Source: UBA2334 sp964396895 (GTDB taxonomy: Bacteria > Pseudomonadota > Gammaproteobacteria > Burkholderiales > Burkholderiaceae_C). Taken from it: 64,000 nt of DNA. The notes beneath the pieces were generated by a model, which had not been told where the DNA came from, did no database searches, and was given only the letters and a program-made list of their open reading frames with translations. Where the stretch lies: positions 42,698 through 106,697 of the forward strand of contig CAYNGJ010000015.1 of assembly GCA_964396895.1 (NCBI GenBank), given 5' to 3'. Below, one piece after another: positions 50,394 to 58,311 of the stretch. Numbering within the stretch: position 1 is the first letter of the stretch; every line of letters starts with the position of its first letter. The position numbers and the translations under genes are program-made.

Positions 50394-51661
50394 GGGCGCC
50401 AACCGGTGGACTTCAGCAGTTCGCCCACTGCGCAGGCCAGTGCCTGGCCGCCATCGGGCGTGTCGGGGTGGGCCAGTGGGCAGTGGGCCATGACCAGGCC
50501 TTGCAGTGCGTTCATGGGTGATGCGGGGAGGTCTGCGGGCTGAAAACGGGCAAAGGCGCGCAGCGCAGCGCGGTGGCCTGGGTCGGGGAACGGGGCATCA
50601 TAAGCGGGGTGCAAGGCAGCGGCTCGGCGCGGGCGCGGGGTGCGCCGGGGGGGTGCCGGGCGGTCAACGGCCGGGGCGTGCTCGGCTGGGGGGCTCCAGC
50701 TCAGCACGGCCGCACATCCGGTGGGCCATGCCTGCACACAGGCCGCCGCCAAGGCCGCCATGCCGCCCTGCGCGGGTGCGAGCAGCAGCACGCGCCGCAC
50801 CCCCAGGTGCTGCAACAGCGCCTGCAGCACTTGGCTGTGCCATTCGATGCGGTGTGCCTGCTCTTTTTTGGGCTTGTCGCTGTGGCCAAAGCCCAGCAAA
50901 TCGGGCACCACCACCCGCAGGCCCAGGTCCGCCAGCGCGGGCAATACGTGGCGGTACTCCCATCCCCAGCCCTCCGTGGTGTGCAGGCACAGCACGGCCA
51001 GGTCGCTGGACATGTCGCTGGGGGGGGGCTGCTCCAGGTAATGCAGGCGCAGCCCCGCCAGCACGGGCCAGTCGCTCACCCAGTGGCGCTGGCCAGGCAA
51101 CGGGGGAAGGTGGGCAAAGCGGCTTTCCGGCGTGCGCAGCGCGTCTTCGCGCAGTGGCTGTGGGTTGACACGGCGGGGCGCAAAAAAGGCCTTCAGTACC
51201 TGCGCGCAGTCGTGGGCCAGTACACCACCTTGCACCAGGGTGTGGTGGTTGAGCGCGGGCAGCGCAAAGAGGTTGAGTACCGAGCCTGCGGCACCGGTTC
51301 GGGCATCCGCTGCGCCAAACACCACGCGTGCCAGGCGCCCATGCAGCATGGCACCGCTGCACATGGCACACGGCTCCAGCGTGACGTACAGCGTGCAGCC
51401 GTCCAGCCGGTAGTTGCCCAGGGCTTGTGCGGCGGCTCGCAGTGCCACCACTTCGGCATGGCCTGTGGGGTCGTGGCTGGCCACAGGGCGGTTGTGGCCG
51501 GTGGCCAACAACTGGCCCTGGGCGTCCACCACCACGGCGCCCACGGGCACTTCGCCCTGGGCCGCGGCCTGCTCGGCTTGTGCCAGTGCCAGCTGCATCC
51601 AGCGCTCGTCGTCTGCCTGTGTCTCGCGCGTTGAACCTTGTTGCTGCCCCACTGTCACCAT
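50390..51661 (-). CDS. tadA: tRNA adenosine(34) deaminase TadA fused to a haloalkane dehalogenase-like domain
   Basis: Residues 18-165 are a complete TadA, which makes inosine at the tRNA-Arg wobble base. Zinc ligands and catalytic glutamate are in HAEV (His68, Glu70) and PCAMC (Cys98, Cys101). Residues about 190-423 form an alpha/beta hydrolase similar to haloalkane dehalogenases, with RVVVPDLLGFGHSDKP and YDAPFPD. In that domain the nucleophile elbow reads LLAPAQGG. Ala297 stands where the catalytic Asp or Ser should be, and HGxP is changed to HTTEG. The second domain is therefore probably not an enzyme. ATG 51661 gives 423 residues; normal TadA has about 165. Confidence 0.9.
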   Translation of the reverse strand: MVTVGQQQGSTRETQADDERWMQLALAQAEQAAAQGEVPVGAVVVDAQGQLLATGHNRPVASHDPTGHAEVVALRAAAQALGNYRLDGCTLYVTLEPCAMCSGAMLHGRLARVVFGAADARTGAAGSVLNLFALPALNHHTLVQGGVLAHDCAQVLKAFFAPRRVNPQPLREDALRTPESRFAHLPPLPGQRHWVSDWPVLAGLRLHYLEQPPPSDMSSDLAVLCLHTTEGWGWEYRHVLPALADLGLRVVVPDLLGFGHSDKPKKEQAHRIEWHSQVLQALLQHLGVRRVLLLAPAQGGMAALAAACVQAWPTGCAAVLSWSPPAEHAPAVDRPAPPRRTPRPRRAAALHPAYDAPFPDPGHRAALRAFARFQPADLPASPMNALQGLVMAHCPLAHPDTPDGGQALACAVGELLKSTGWRP

Positions 51662-51770
51662 CGAGTCCCAGGTTAATGCCAAATGGCTCGGGCCGGGTCC
51701 GCACCAAGCCGTACCATCTGATGATAGCCACCGGCACTGCGCCGCGTTCAACCGCCCTGCCCTGCACCCC

Positions 51771-52412
51771 ATGTACTGCCCTGCCCACTTCGAAGAAACC
51801 CGATTGCCCGTGCTGCACGACCTGGTGCACCAACACCCCCTGGCCACGCTGGTCACCCAGGGGGCCAATGGCCTGTCGGCCGAGCACGTGCCTTTGCTGC
51901 TGCGGCCCGGCACCGGTGGCCAGGACCTCCTGGTGGGCCATGTGGCGCGCGGCAACCCATTGGCACAGGCCCACCTGGCCGAGGTCTTGGTGGTGTTCCA
52001 AGGCCCGCAGTGTTATGTGTCGCCCAACTGGTACGCCAGCAAACCAGACAGTGGTCAAGTGGTGCCCACTTGGAACTACGCAGTGGTGCACGCGAAAGGC
52101 ACCCTGCGCACCCTGGACGATGCGGGCTGGAAGCGCACGCTGCTGAACGAACTCACCCAAACCCACGAACAGGCGCAGCCCCATCCCTGGGCGGTGGACG
52201 ATGCGCCAGAGCCCTACATCGAGCGTTTGCTGGGCGCCATTGTGGGCATTGAAATTCAGGTCCATGCCCTGAACGGAAAATGGAAGGTCAGCCAGAACCA
52301 GCCCGCAGCCAACCGAGTCACGGTGGTGGCCGGGTTGCAGGGCGCAGGCGGCGCGCAGCAACAGGCCATGGCGGAGCTGGTGCAGGCCTTTGGCCAAGCC
52401 CCCGCGCGGTGA
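51771..52412 (+). CDS. PaiB family FMN-binding negative transcriptional regulator
   Basis: The 213-residue protein matches the PaiB family of FMN-binding split-barrel proteins. Landmarks are YCPAHFEETRLPVLHDLV, EHVPLLL, GHVARGNP and the signature SPNWYASKPDSGQVVPTWNYAVVHAKG. PaiB was described as a regulator of sporulation and protease genes in Bacillus; in proteobacteria it may be a flavin reductase-like protein. ATG 51771 directly precedes the conserved start. It diverges from tadA with 109 bases between. Confidence 0.9.
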   Translation: MYCPAHFEETRLPVLHDLVHQHPLATLVTQGANGLSAEHVPLLLRPGTGGQDLLVGHVARGNPLAQAHLAEVLVVFQGPQCYVSPNWYASKPDSGQVVPTWNYAVVHAKGTLRTLDDAGWKRTLLNELTQTHEQAQPHPWAVDDAPEPYIERLLGAIVGIEIQVHALNGKWKVSQNQPAANRVTVVAGLQGAGGAQQQAMAELVQAFGQAPAR

Positions 52413-52419
52413 GTGCCGC

Positions 52420-53169
52420 TTGAACACCGATCCGTTTTTTTACTTGGTGGCCATCCCAGCCGTGCTCTTGCTGGGGTTGAGCAAAAGTGGCTTTGGCGCG
52501 GGCTTTGGTTCGCTGGCGGTGCCCATGTTGGCACTGGCCATCCCGGTGCCGCAGGCCGCCGCGATCATTTTGCCTCTGCTGTTTGTCATGGACGTGCTCA
52601 CGCTCAAGGCCTTTCGCAAAGAGCTGGACTGGGCGCTGTTCCGCTTTCTGCTGCCCTGGGGCTTGCTGGGCATTGCGGTGGGGGCTGCGCTGTTCAAAAC
52701 ACTGGACAGCCACACGGTGGCCGGTCTGGTGGGCCTGTTCGCCTGGGGGTTTCTGGCGCAGCGCAAGCTGTTTCCGCCCAAGGCCGACGCACCGCCACCG
52801 GGCAAGTTCTGGGGGGCGGTCATGAGCACCACCTCGGGCTTCACCAGCTTTGTGTCGCACTCGGGCGGGCCGCCCATCAACGCCTACGTCATCCCGCTGA
52901 AGCTGGCACCCACCGTGTTCACCGGCACGCTGGCGGCGTTTTTTTTCGTCATCAACCTGAGCAAGTGGCTGCCTTACGCCTGGCTGGGGCTGTTCGATGC
53001 CAGCAACCTGGCCACCTCAGCCGCCCTGCTGCCGTTTGCGCCCCTGGGTGTGTGGGCCGGGGTGAAGGTGGCGCGGCGCATCAGCATGGTGTGGTTTTAC
53101 CGGCTGGTGGACTGGGGCATGTTCCTCACCGGCGCCAAGCTGGTGTGGGATGGTTTTGTGGCGCGTTGA
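52420..53169 (+). CDS. TauE/SafE family sulfite exporter
   Basis: This 249-residue membrane protein has about seven hydrophobic segments and two TauE repeats (VAIPAVLLLGLSKSGFGAGFGSLAVPML, and MSTTSGFTSFVSHSGGPPINAYV). The family moves sulfite, sulfoacetate or other organosulfur anions. The substrate here is unknown. The start is probably TTG 52420, seven bases after the PaiB stop; an in-frame TTG at 52390 is the alternative. It is the last gene before the mobile-element scar. Confidence 0.88.
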   Translation: MNTDPFFYLVAIPAVLLLGLSKSGFGAGFGSLAVPMLALAIPVPQAAAIILPLLFVMDVLTLKAFRKELDWALFRFLLPWGLLGIAVGAALFKTLDSHTVAGLVGLFAWGFLAQRKLFPPKADAPPPGKFWGAVMSTTSGFTSFVSHSGGPPINAYVIPLKLAPTVFTGTLAAFFFVINLSKWLPYAWLGLFDASNLATSAALLPFAPLGVWAGVKVARRISMVWFYRLVDWGMFLTGAKLVWDGFVAR

Positions 53170-53214
53170 TCAACAATGTGAACAAAATAGCCACCCAGCT
53201 ATTGATGGATATGA

Positions 53215-53285
53215 ATTTGTAGCTATAAAATTAATTGTATAGCTGACCATTCAATGACCATAAGCGCCAGAGGCTGATTTTTCGT
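53215..53285 (-). repeat. GCGC-N19-AGCT dispersed repeat, copy E
   Basis: On the minus strand GCGC (53264-53267) is followed after 19 bases by AGCTA (53240-53244). AAAAATCAGCCTCTG precedes it and TACAATTAATTTTATAGC follows. The left flank has further TAGCT/AGCTA words, so a second decayed copy may overlap. It fills most of the 132-base gap between the TauE gene and the chimeric gene. Confidence 0.7.
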
Positions 53286-53301
53286 ATTTTTTGACGGGAC
53301 A

Positions 53302-54024
53302 TCACACCTGCGCGGCCAGTGGCAAATTGAGCAGCAGGTTCTGGGGCTTGACGCGCACCAGCCCTTGGGCGTCGGTGGCCAGGCCCAGGTACACCGGTTT
53401 GCCCGCTACGTCGGCCCGCATGTCGGCGGGGTCGGCAAAGCGCAGGGTGAACAGGCTCACCAGCTGGCGCAGGCGCTCGGGCTCCACCTCGTTGTGCTGG
53501 TACAGGTCGTTGAGCAAGGCGGTGGATGCAACGTCCAGGCCCACATGCCAGCGCCAGGCCGGGTCGTTGATGGCCTGCACCGGTTCAATGTGCACCTGCA
53601 CCCCCAGGAAATGCCGCACCCACAGGGCCAGCACCTGTGCCAGGGCCTTGAGGCCGGAATGCGTCAGGGTCAGGTTCAGCACCAGGCCGTGGGTCAAATC
53701 CTGGGTCAGCGCATGCGTCAGGTCCAGCAAAAACCGGTGCCGGTGGCCTTCGCGCCAAAAGCGTTCGGTGTTGTCGGGGCCGAGCACCGGCATGTCTGGT
53801 CGGGGTTGGACGCTGCCGCTTTGCAGCAACAACCGCCCTACCTGGCCCAGCCCGGCGGTTTCGTTCAGCAGGTCAAGCGTGTCGCGCCGGCCGTTGAGAC
53901 GGTAATCGTAGCGGAAGGTGACGGTACCGGTGGTTGATACCGTTACGTACATGCCGTCGCGGTCGGAAGCCTTGTAAATCTTGGACTTAGGCTTGAGATT
54001 GCGTAGTGCGGTGTCGGTAAGCAT
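53302..54024 (-). pseudogene. Chimera: integrase N-terminus fused to the C-terminal part of a DUF6352-like protein
   Basis: The 240-residue open frame joins two unrelated proteins. Residues 1-47 (LTDTALRNLKPKSKIYKASDRDGMYV in part, FRYDYRLNGRR) are the arm-binding N-terminus of P4-type tyrosine recombinases. Residues about 48-240 (TLDLLNETAGLGQVGRLLLQ, WRWHVGLD, LLNDLYQ, GKPVYLGLATD, KPQNLLLNLPLA) match, as I remember it, the C-terminal part of the DUF6352 family. The junction is near 53880 at RRDTLDL. Both parent genes are truncated, yet the frame stays open. It may be translated, but neither original function is likely to survive. Confidence 0.7.
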
Positions 54025-54045
54025 CGAGGTTTTTCCTCCTGTTCA

Positions 54046-54576
54046 TGACGGCTTTTACCGTCAGGGGTCAGGAGACCTGCTGATGCTCGGAAAGCCGCAT
54101 GAAACAAGCTTTCCTGAGGAGTGATTTACCGTCAAAGACCGGTTTGGTCTGGATAGTAAACGGGAGGGTCTTAATCCGGCCTCCGGTTTCTACCGTCACC
54201 TCTACCGCCAATCCGTTTCGCTGGCCGGCGATAGCCACCGATAGCTGCCGTGACGTATTTCTTTTTAAATCAACACGTTACAACAGCTTTTCGATAGGTC
54301 ACGATAGTCCCCGAAGGACCTGATTTCACTCCCACTCTATTGTCAACAGTCGATCGCGCCTCAGAGGGAAAGCGCGCTGTTTGCCAGCCGATAAAGGCAC
54401 CGATACCGACAGACTTACCGTCGCCCCCTCCGAGGGCTCTTAGCTCTCGATCTCACTTATCGAAGGTTCATCACAGTTTTTTTGAATACAAAAGTATCAT
54501 GTTTTTAAACGCAATGACGGTATCGCGTGCTCACTCCAGAGGGAGATGACGGTATTTAGAACGGCTTTGACGGTAT
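54046..54576. repeat. Array of TACCGTCA / TGACGGTA repeats
   Basis: Forward copies are TTTTACCGTCA 54053-54063, TTTACCGTCA 54125-54134, TACCGTCA 54191-54198 and TTACCGTC 54415-54422. Weaker forms are TACCGCCA 54203-54210 and TACCGACA 54404-54411. Reverse copies TGACGGTAT are at 54515-54523, 54547-54555 and 54568-54576, spaced 32 and 21 bases. TGACGG at 54046 pairs with the first forward copy as a hairpin. The array lies in about 0.55 kb of non-coding DNA in front of the integrase N-terminus. Arm-type integrase sites or plasmid-like iterons are the likely explanations. No credible gene is present between 54025 and 54640. Confidence 0.65.
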
Positions 54577-54642
54577 CACAACCTTCCTGGGTCGAGACCC
54601 GAGCGGTTCATGACGATCGCTAAATACCTCGCTTGCAGCGAT

Positions 54643-54688
54643 GCTGGCTTCTAATCCGCATGTCCTTGGTTCGAGTCCAGGTCAGGGA
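54643..54688 (+). tRNA. 3' half of a tRNA-Arg(UCU)-like sequence, probable att remnant
   Basis: A 7-base anticodon loop CTTCTAA (54648-54654, anticodon TCT) with a partly paired stem is followed by a good T-arm. That arm is CTTGG, loop TTCGAGT, CCAGG (54665-54681), and TCAGGGA follows as an acceptor strand. No matching acceptor 5' strand or D-arm exists upstream, so this is not a full tRNA. Integrases often recombine in the anticodon-to-3' part of tRNA genes, leaving exactly such a half copy. The decoded identity is tentative. Confidence 0.5.
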
Positions 54689-54706
54689 TTCAAGTAAATC
54701 AAGATT

Positions 54707-54733
54707 CAGCAGGTTAGCGCCTGCTGACTTTTT
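54707..54733 (+). terminator. Rho-independent terminator after the tRNA-like remnant
   Basis: A perfect stem CAGCAGG - TTAGCG - CCTGCTG is followed by ACTTTTT. It lies 19 bases after the tRNA-like 3' end, as expected for a tRNA transcription unit. The stretch 54734-54954 up to the LysR stop codon shows no recognisable gene or site. Confidence 0.8.
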
Positions 54734-54954
54734 CGCTTTCTGAGATCGCCGTGTCCGACTTGTCCGAAATTCTTGACGGACCCATGCATGGGACCCCATC
54801 GCACCTCGCTTTGTCGTCGCGACGTTGTCGTTCAAATCAAAAACTGCCGACTGGAGCCAATCCCTGCTCAGACAGCATTGTGTCCGCGCTGCAACTTCGG
54901 TGCCCGTCCGCCCCTCTCTCCGCAAGGACTCCGGGTGTTCAGTTGGAGGACAAC

Positions 54955-55836
54955 TTACACCGCGTCCTGAGGCACTTGCGCAAGAGCCACTGCCAGGAAA
55001 TCGAGAACAGCGCGGATGCGGGCTGTGTGGCGCAGGTCTTCGTGGGTCAGCAACCACAGGTCCAGGCTGAAGGACTCCGGCAAGTCAGCTACCCGAACCA
55101 GGTCGGGTTTGTGATCTGCGATGGCGCAGGGCAGTACCGCAAGTCCGAGCCCGGCCATGGCCAAACGCACCGTGCAGGCTATTGAATTCGAACGAACAGT
55201 TGGACGCAAGCCGGGCAGAAATTTGTCAAACCGTTGCCTCAAAGGCGCATGACCGTTGTCGAGTCCGATCCAGTCGTGCTGGGTCAGATCAGACTCGGGG
55301 TGGGACGCACAATAATCCGGTGCGCCATAAATGGCGAAATCCAGCTGCCCAACCCGCCGCCCCACCAGGGTTTCGAGGGGCGTATTGCCTATCCGCAAGG
55401 CGATATCTGTTTCGCGCCGCGAGAGATTGAGGACCTCGTTGCCCACGACGATTTCAACTTCGATCCCTGGATAGGCGGCGCGCAACCGGGCCAGGTGTTC
55501 CGGTAGCAACCAAAACGCGAGCATATCGGTCGCTGCGATCCTCACCGTGCCACTCAACCGTCGATCTTGCCCCATGACGGTGCGGTCCAGCGTGGCGACA
55601 TCACTCTCAATGCACTCAACGATCCCCAGCGTTTCTTCGCCCGCAGCGGTCAGCACGTAACCCGTCGGCAAGCGCTCGAACAGCCGCACGCCCAACGTTT
55701 CCTCAAGCCCGGTGATGCGGCGAAACACCGTGGAATGGTTCACCTCCAGGCTGCGCGCCGCGCCCGACAGGCTCCCCGCGCGGGCCACGGCAAGAAACAC
55801 CCGCAGATCATCCCAGTTCGCAAGCTGTGCATTCAT
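54955..55836 (-). CDS. LysR family transcriptional regulator
   Basis: The 293-residue regulator has an N-terminal winged helix (WDDLRVFLAVARAGSLSGAARSLEVNHSTVFRRITGLEE in parts). A periplasmic-binding-type effector domain follows (LSGTVRIAATDMLAFWLLPEHLARL, AMAGLGLAVLPCAIAD). ATG 55836 starts the conserved part; ATG 55878 is possible but neither has a clear ribosome site. It is divergent from the HMA protein and P1B-type ATPase genes, so it may control them. LysR control is unusual for metal ATPases, which mostly use MerR or ArsR proteins. The effector is unknown. Confidence 0.9.
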   Translation of the reverse strand: MNAQLANWDDLRVFLAVARAGSLSGAARSLEVNHSTVFRRITGLEETLGVRLFERLPTGYVLTAAGEETLGIVECIESDVATLDRTVMGQDRRLSGTVRIAATDMLAFWLLPEHLARLRAAYPGIEVEIVVGNEVLNLSRRETDIALRIGNTPLETLVGRRVGQLDFAIYGAPDYCASHPESDLTQHDWIGLDNGHAPLRQRFDKFLPGLRPTVRSNSIACTVRLAMAGLGLAVLPCAIADHKPDLVRVADLPESFSLDLWLLTHEDLRHTARIRAVLDFLAVALAQVPQDAV

Positions 55837-55932
55837 GCAAGACCCACTTTCACTTTTTGCCAATTGCTGTGCGCTCATTGTGCAACTACATTGGATTCAT
55901 CAGCAACAACGATCAGATGAAAGGATCACCCC

Positions 55933-56163
55933 ATGACCAACACAACCACCCGCACGCTCCTGCGCAGTGACGAACTTTCCTGCCCTTCTTGCGTGCCCAA
56001 AATCGAAAAGGCGCTGCTGGCGCTGCCCGGTGTTGAAACAGCCGTGGTGACCTTCGCCAGCGGGCGCATTGAGGTCAACCATGACCCGGCGCTCAGCGAT
56101 GTGAACGCCTTGGTGAACACCGTTGCCAAGACCGGCTATACCGCCAGACCCTCTGCGTTCTAA
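55933..56163 (+). CDS. Small heavy-metal-associated (HMA) protein
   Basis: The 76-residue single HMA domain binds a metal ion through Cys17 and Cys20 in ELSCPSCVPKIEKAL. The fold is completed by LPGVETAVVTFASGRIEVNHDP. The usual GMTCxxC is changed to LSCPSC, so the loop differs from copper chaperones. It probably hands metal to, or regulates, the ATPase encoded next, which has no HMA domain of its own. AAAGGATC precedes the ATG. A terminator separates the two genes, which would make this product more abundant than the ATPase. Confidence 0.88.
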   Translation: MTNTTTRTLLRSDELSCPSCVPKIEKALLALPGVETAVVTFASGRIEVNHDPALSDVNALVNTVAKTGYTARPSAF

Positions 56164-56177
56164 CCCCCCTCTTCCGG

Positions 56178-56205
56178 CCCCGCCGCCTCGGCGGTGGGGT
56201 TTTTT
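56178..56205 (+). terminator. Terminator between the HMA gene and the ATPase gene
   Basis: The stem CCCCGCCGCC - TC - GGCGGTGGGG (one G-U pair) is followed by TTTTTT. It lies 14 bases after the HMA stop and 18 bases before the ATPase start. It should stop most transcripts and let only part continue into the ATPase gene. Confidence 0.82.
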
Positions 56206-56223
56206 CATGAAAGGAGACCTGTC

Positions 56224-58143
56224 ATGCTTTCCGGAATCCTCGCCATCTACAGACACCCCGCCAGCCGCCGCAAATGGCTGACCATTGCCAGCGGCATGTT
56301 CATCGCGCTCGCGCTGGTCACCAACTATGTGTTCGGCCTGGCCGCCCCGTGGGCACCGCTGATGACCATTGCTGCGGTGCTGGCCGGCTACGACATTGCG
56401 CTGCGCGCCTGGGCCTCGTTGCGGCTGCGCCATCTCAGCATCGAACTGTTGGTCATCGTGGCCGCCGTGGGCGCGCTGTTCATCAACAACCACTGGGAAT
56501 CTGCCGCCGTCACCTTCTTGTTCATGCTGGGCGCGTGGCTCGAGTCCCGCACCATGAGCCGGACCAGAGGCGCATTGAAATCGCTGCTGGATGCAGCGCC
56601 CGTCACCGCAACCGTGTTGCGCCATGGTGAGGCCATTGAGATCGCCGCCTTTGAGGTGGTTTTGGGCGAGACCGTTCTGGTCAAGGCCGGTCAACGCGTG
56701 CCTGTCGATGGCGAGGTGCTTGAAGGTACGGCCGCCGTCAACGAGGCCGCCATCACAGGCGAGCCCATGCCAGCGGAGAAATCTCGGGGTTCTCGTGTCT
56801 TTGCCGGAACACTGGCAGAGAACGGTCTGCTGCACCTGCGCGCCACCGGCGTTGGCGCTGACACCACACTGGCCCGCATCATCACCCGCGTTGAAGAGGC
56901 GCAAGACGCCAAGGCGCCAGCCCAACGGATGATCGAGAGCTTCGGCCGCTGGTACACGCCCGGCGTGTTCGTGATGGCGGTCATCACCTACATCGTCACG
57001 CGCAACGTCGAGCTGGCCTTGACTTTACTGGTGGTGAGCTGTCCTGGCGCGCTGGTGATCTCTACCCCGGTGTCAGTCGTGGCCGGGATCGGACGGGCAG
57101 CCCGCGCTGGCATCCTGATCAAAGGTGGAGAGCACCTGGAAAACGCCGGGCGCATCACCGCACTGGCGCTCGACAAGACGGGTACCCTGACCGAAGGCCA
57201 GCCCCGCCTTGCCGAAACCGTGGCACTGGCGGGCCAGAGTGAGGCCGATGTGCTGCTCTGGGCGGCCATTGCCGAGACCGGCTCGAGCCATCCGCTGGGC
57301 CGTCCAATCATCGAGGCTGCACGCAAACAGGGCACCCTGCCCACCGCCACATCGCTGGAGGAAATTGCCGGCATGGGCCTGATTGCGCGTCATGACGGTC
57401 ACGAGATCGCCGTCGGCAGCCACCGCCTGTTTGAGCACCTGAACATCGCGTTCAATAGCGAGGTGAAAGGCAAAATCACCCGACTGCATGGGCTGGGCCA
57501 CACGGTGGTGATTGTCGCCCGCGATGGCGAGGTCGTGGGTCTTCTTGGGTTGGCCGACATGCCACGCATCAGCGCAAAGCCCATGATTGAGCGGCTGCAC
57601 GCACTGGGAGTGCGAAACGTGGTGATGCTGACCGGCGACCAGCGCCCAGCAGCCGAGGCGATTGCTGCAGCGGTCGGCGTGGATGAGGTGCACGCTGGGA
57701 TGATGCCGGACGACAAGCTGAACCGCATCCGCGCCATGCGCGCGGAGGGCTTTCGTGTGGCGATGGTCGGTGACGGCATCAACGATGCGCCTGCACTGGC
57801 GGCAGCCGACATCAGCATTGCGATGGGTGCCAGCGGCAGCGATATCGCCATCGAGACGGCGGACATCGCACTGATGACGGACGATCTGGGCAAGATCGCT
57901 GAAGCGATAGAGATCTCGCGTGCCACCTTGGCCAACATGCGCCAGAACCTGGTCATCGCGGTTCTGACGGTGATCGGTCTGCTGTACGGGGTCTACTCCG
58001 GCTCCATCCACATGGCGGGCGGCATGCTGGTCCATCAGCTGTCCGTGTTGATCGTCATCTTCAATGCGATGCGCTTGCTGCGGGTGCCCAAAGCTGCCAA
58101 AGCCAGAGCCTTTGCGCAAACTTCCGAACGCATTCCAGCGTAG
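56224..58143 (+). CDS. P1B-type heavy-metal translocating ATPase with CPG motif
   Basis: This is a 639-residue inner-membrane metal pump. The actuator motif is ITGEPMP and the phosphorylated Asp317 is in DKTGTLT. HP is in GSSHPLGRP and the hinge is GDGINDAP. The membrane metal site is SCPGAL (Cys273-Pro-Gly) instead of CPC, SPC or CPH. In the last segment, VHQLSVLIVIFNAMRLLR has His where zinc/cadmium pumps of the ZntA type have Asp. There is no N-terminal HMA domain; a separate HMA protein lies upstream. AAGGAGA precedes ATG 56224. Metal specificity cannot be assigned from known classes. Confidence 0.9.
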   Translation: MLSGILAIYRHPASRRKWLTIASGMFIALALVTNYVFGLAAPWAPLMTIAAVLAGYDIALRAWASLRLRHLSIELLVIVAAVGALFINNHWESAAVTFLFMLGAWLESRTMSRTRGALKSLLDAAPVTATVLRHGEAIEIAAFEVVLGETVLVKAGQRVPVDGEVLEGTAAVNEAAITGEPMPAEKSRGSRVFAGTLAENGLLHLRATGVGADTTLARIITRVEEAQDAKAPAQRMIESFGRWYTPGVFVMAVITYIVTRNVELALTLLVVSCPGALVISTPVSVVAGIGRAARAGILIKGGEHLENAGRITALALDKTGTLTEGQPRLAETVALAGQSEADVLLWAAIAETGSSHPLGRPIIEAARKQGTLPTATSLEEIAGMGLIARHDGHEIAVGSHRLFEHLNIAFNSEVKGKITRLHGLGHTVVIVARDGEVVGLLGLADMPRISAKPMIERLHALGVRNVVMLTGDQRPAAEAIAAAVGVDEVHAGMMPDDKLNRIRAMRAEGFRVAMVGDGINDAPALAAADISIAMGASGSDIAIETADIALMTDDLGKIAEAIEISRATLANMRQNLVIAVLTVIGLLYGVYSGSIHMAGGMLVHQLSVLIVIFNAMRLLRVPKAAKARAFAQTSERIPA

Positions 58144-58270
58144 CGCCGCGTGGCAAAAGGATCGAACTACCTCGGCTACCGGGGCGGTAAAGGGGCACAA
58201 CGGATCCTTTGAGAGCAGCGGATTTAGACAGCCACCTCGAGCCTCTGTGGCCGGGGAGGCACAAACAGAT

Positions 58271-58296
58271 GGAACCTTTGTCCATCCCGTCCGTTA
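58271..58296 (+). promoter_or_regulatory. ECF-type promoter of the sigma operon
   Basis: GGAAC (58271-58275) and CGTTA (58292-58296) are separated by 16 bases, the classic ECF sigma layout. Transcription would start about 9 bases before the sigma gene's ATG. The same elements and spacing recur at 59834, so the sigma factor probably activates its own operon. The 168-base gap before the sigma gene holds nothing else clear besides an AAAGGATC/GATCCTTT inverted pair. Confidence 0.7.
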
Positions 58297-58311
58297 ACAC
58301 TGACAACCACC

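Noticed and set aside
54046..54576. CRISPR array
   Set aside because: The repeats are only 8-11 bases, in both orientations and irregularly spaced, with no cas gene nearby.
54751..55185. Plus-strand frame of 144 codons before and within the LysR gene
   Set aside because: Its second half is antisense to LysR and the first half has no homology or ribosome site.
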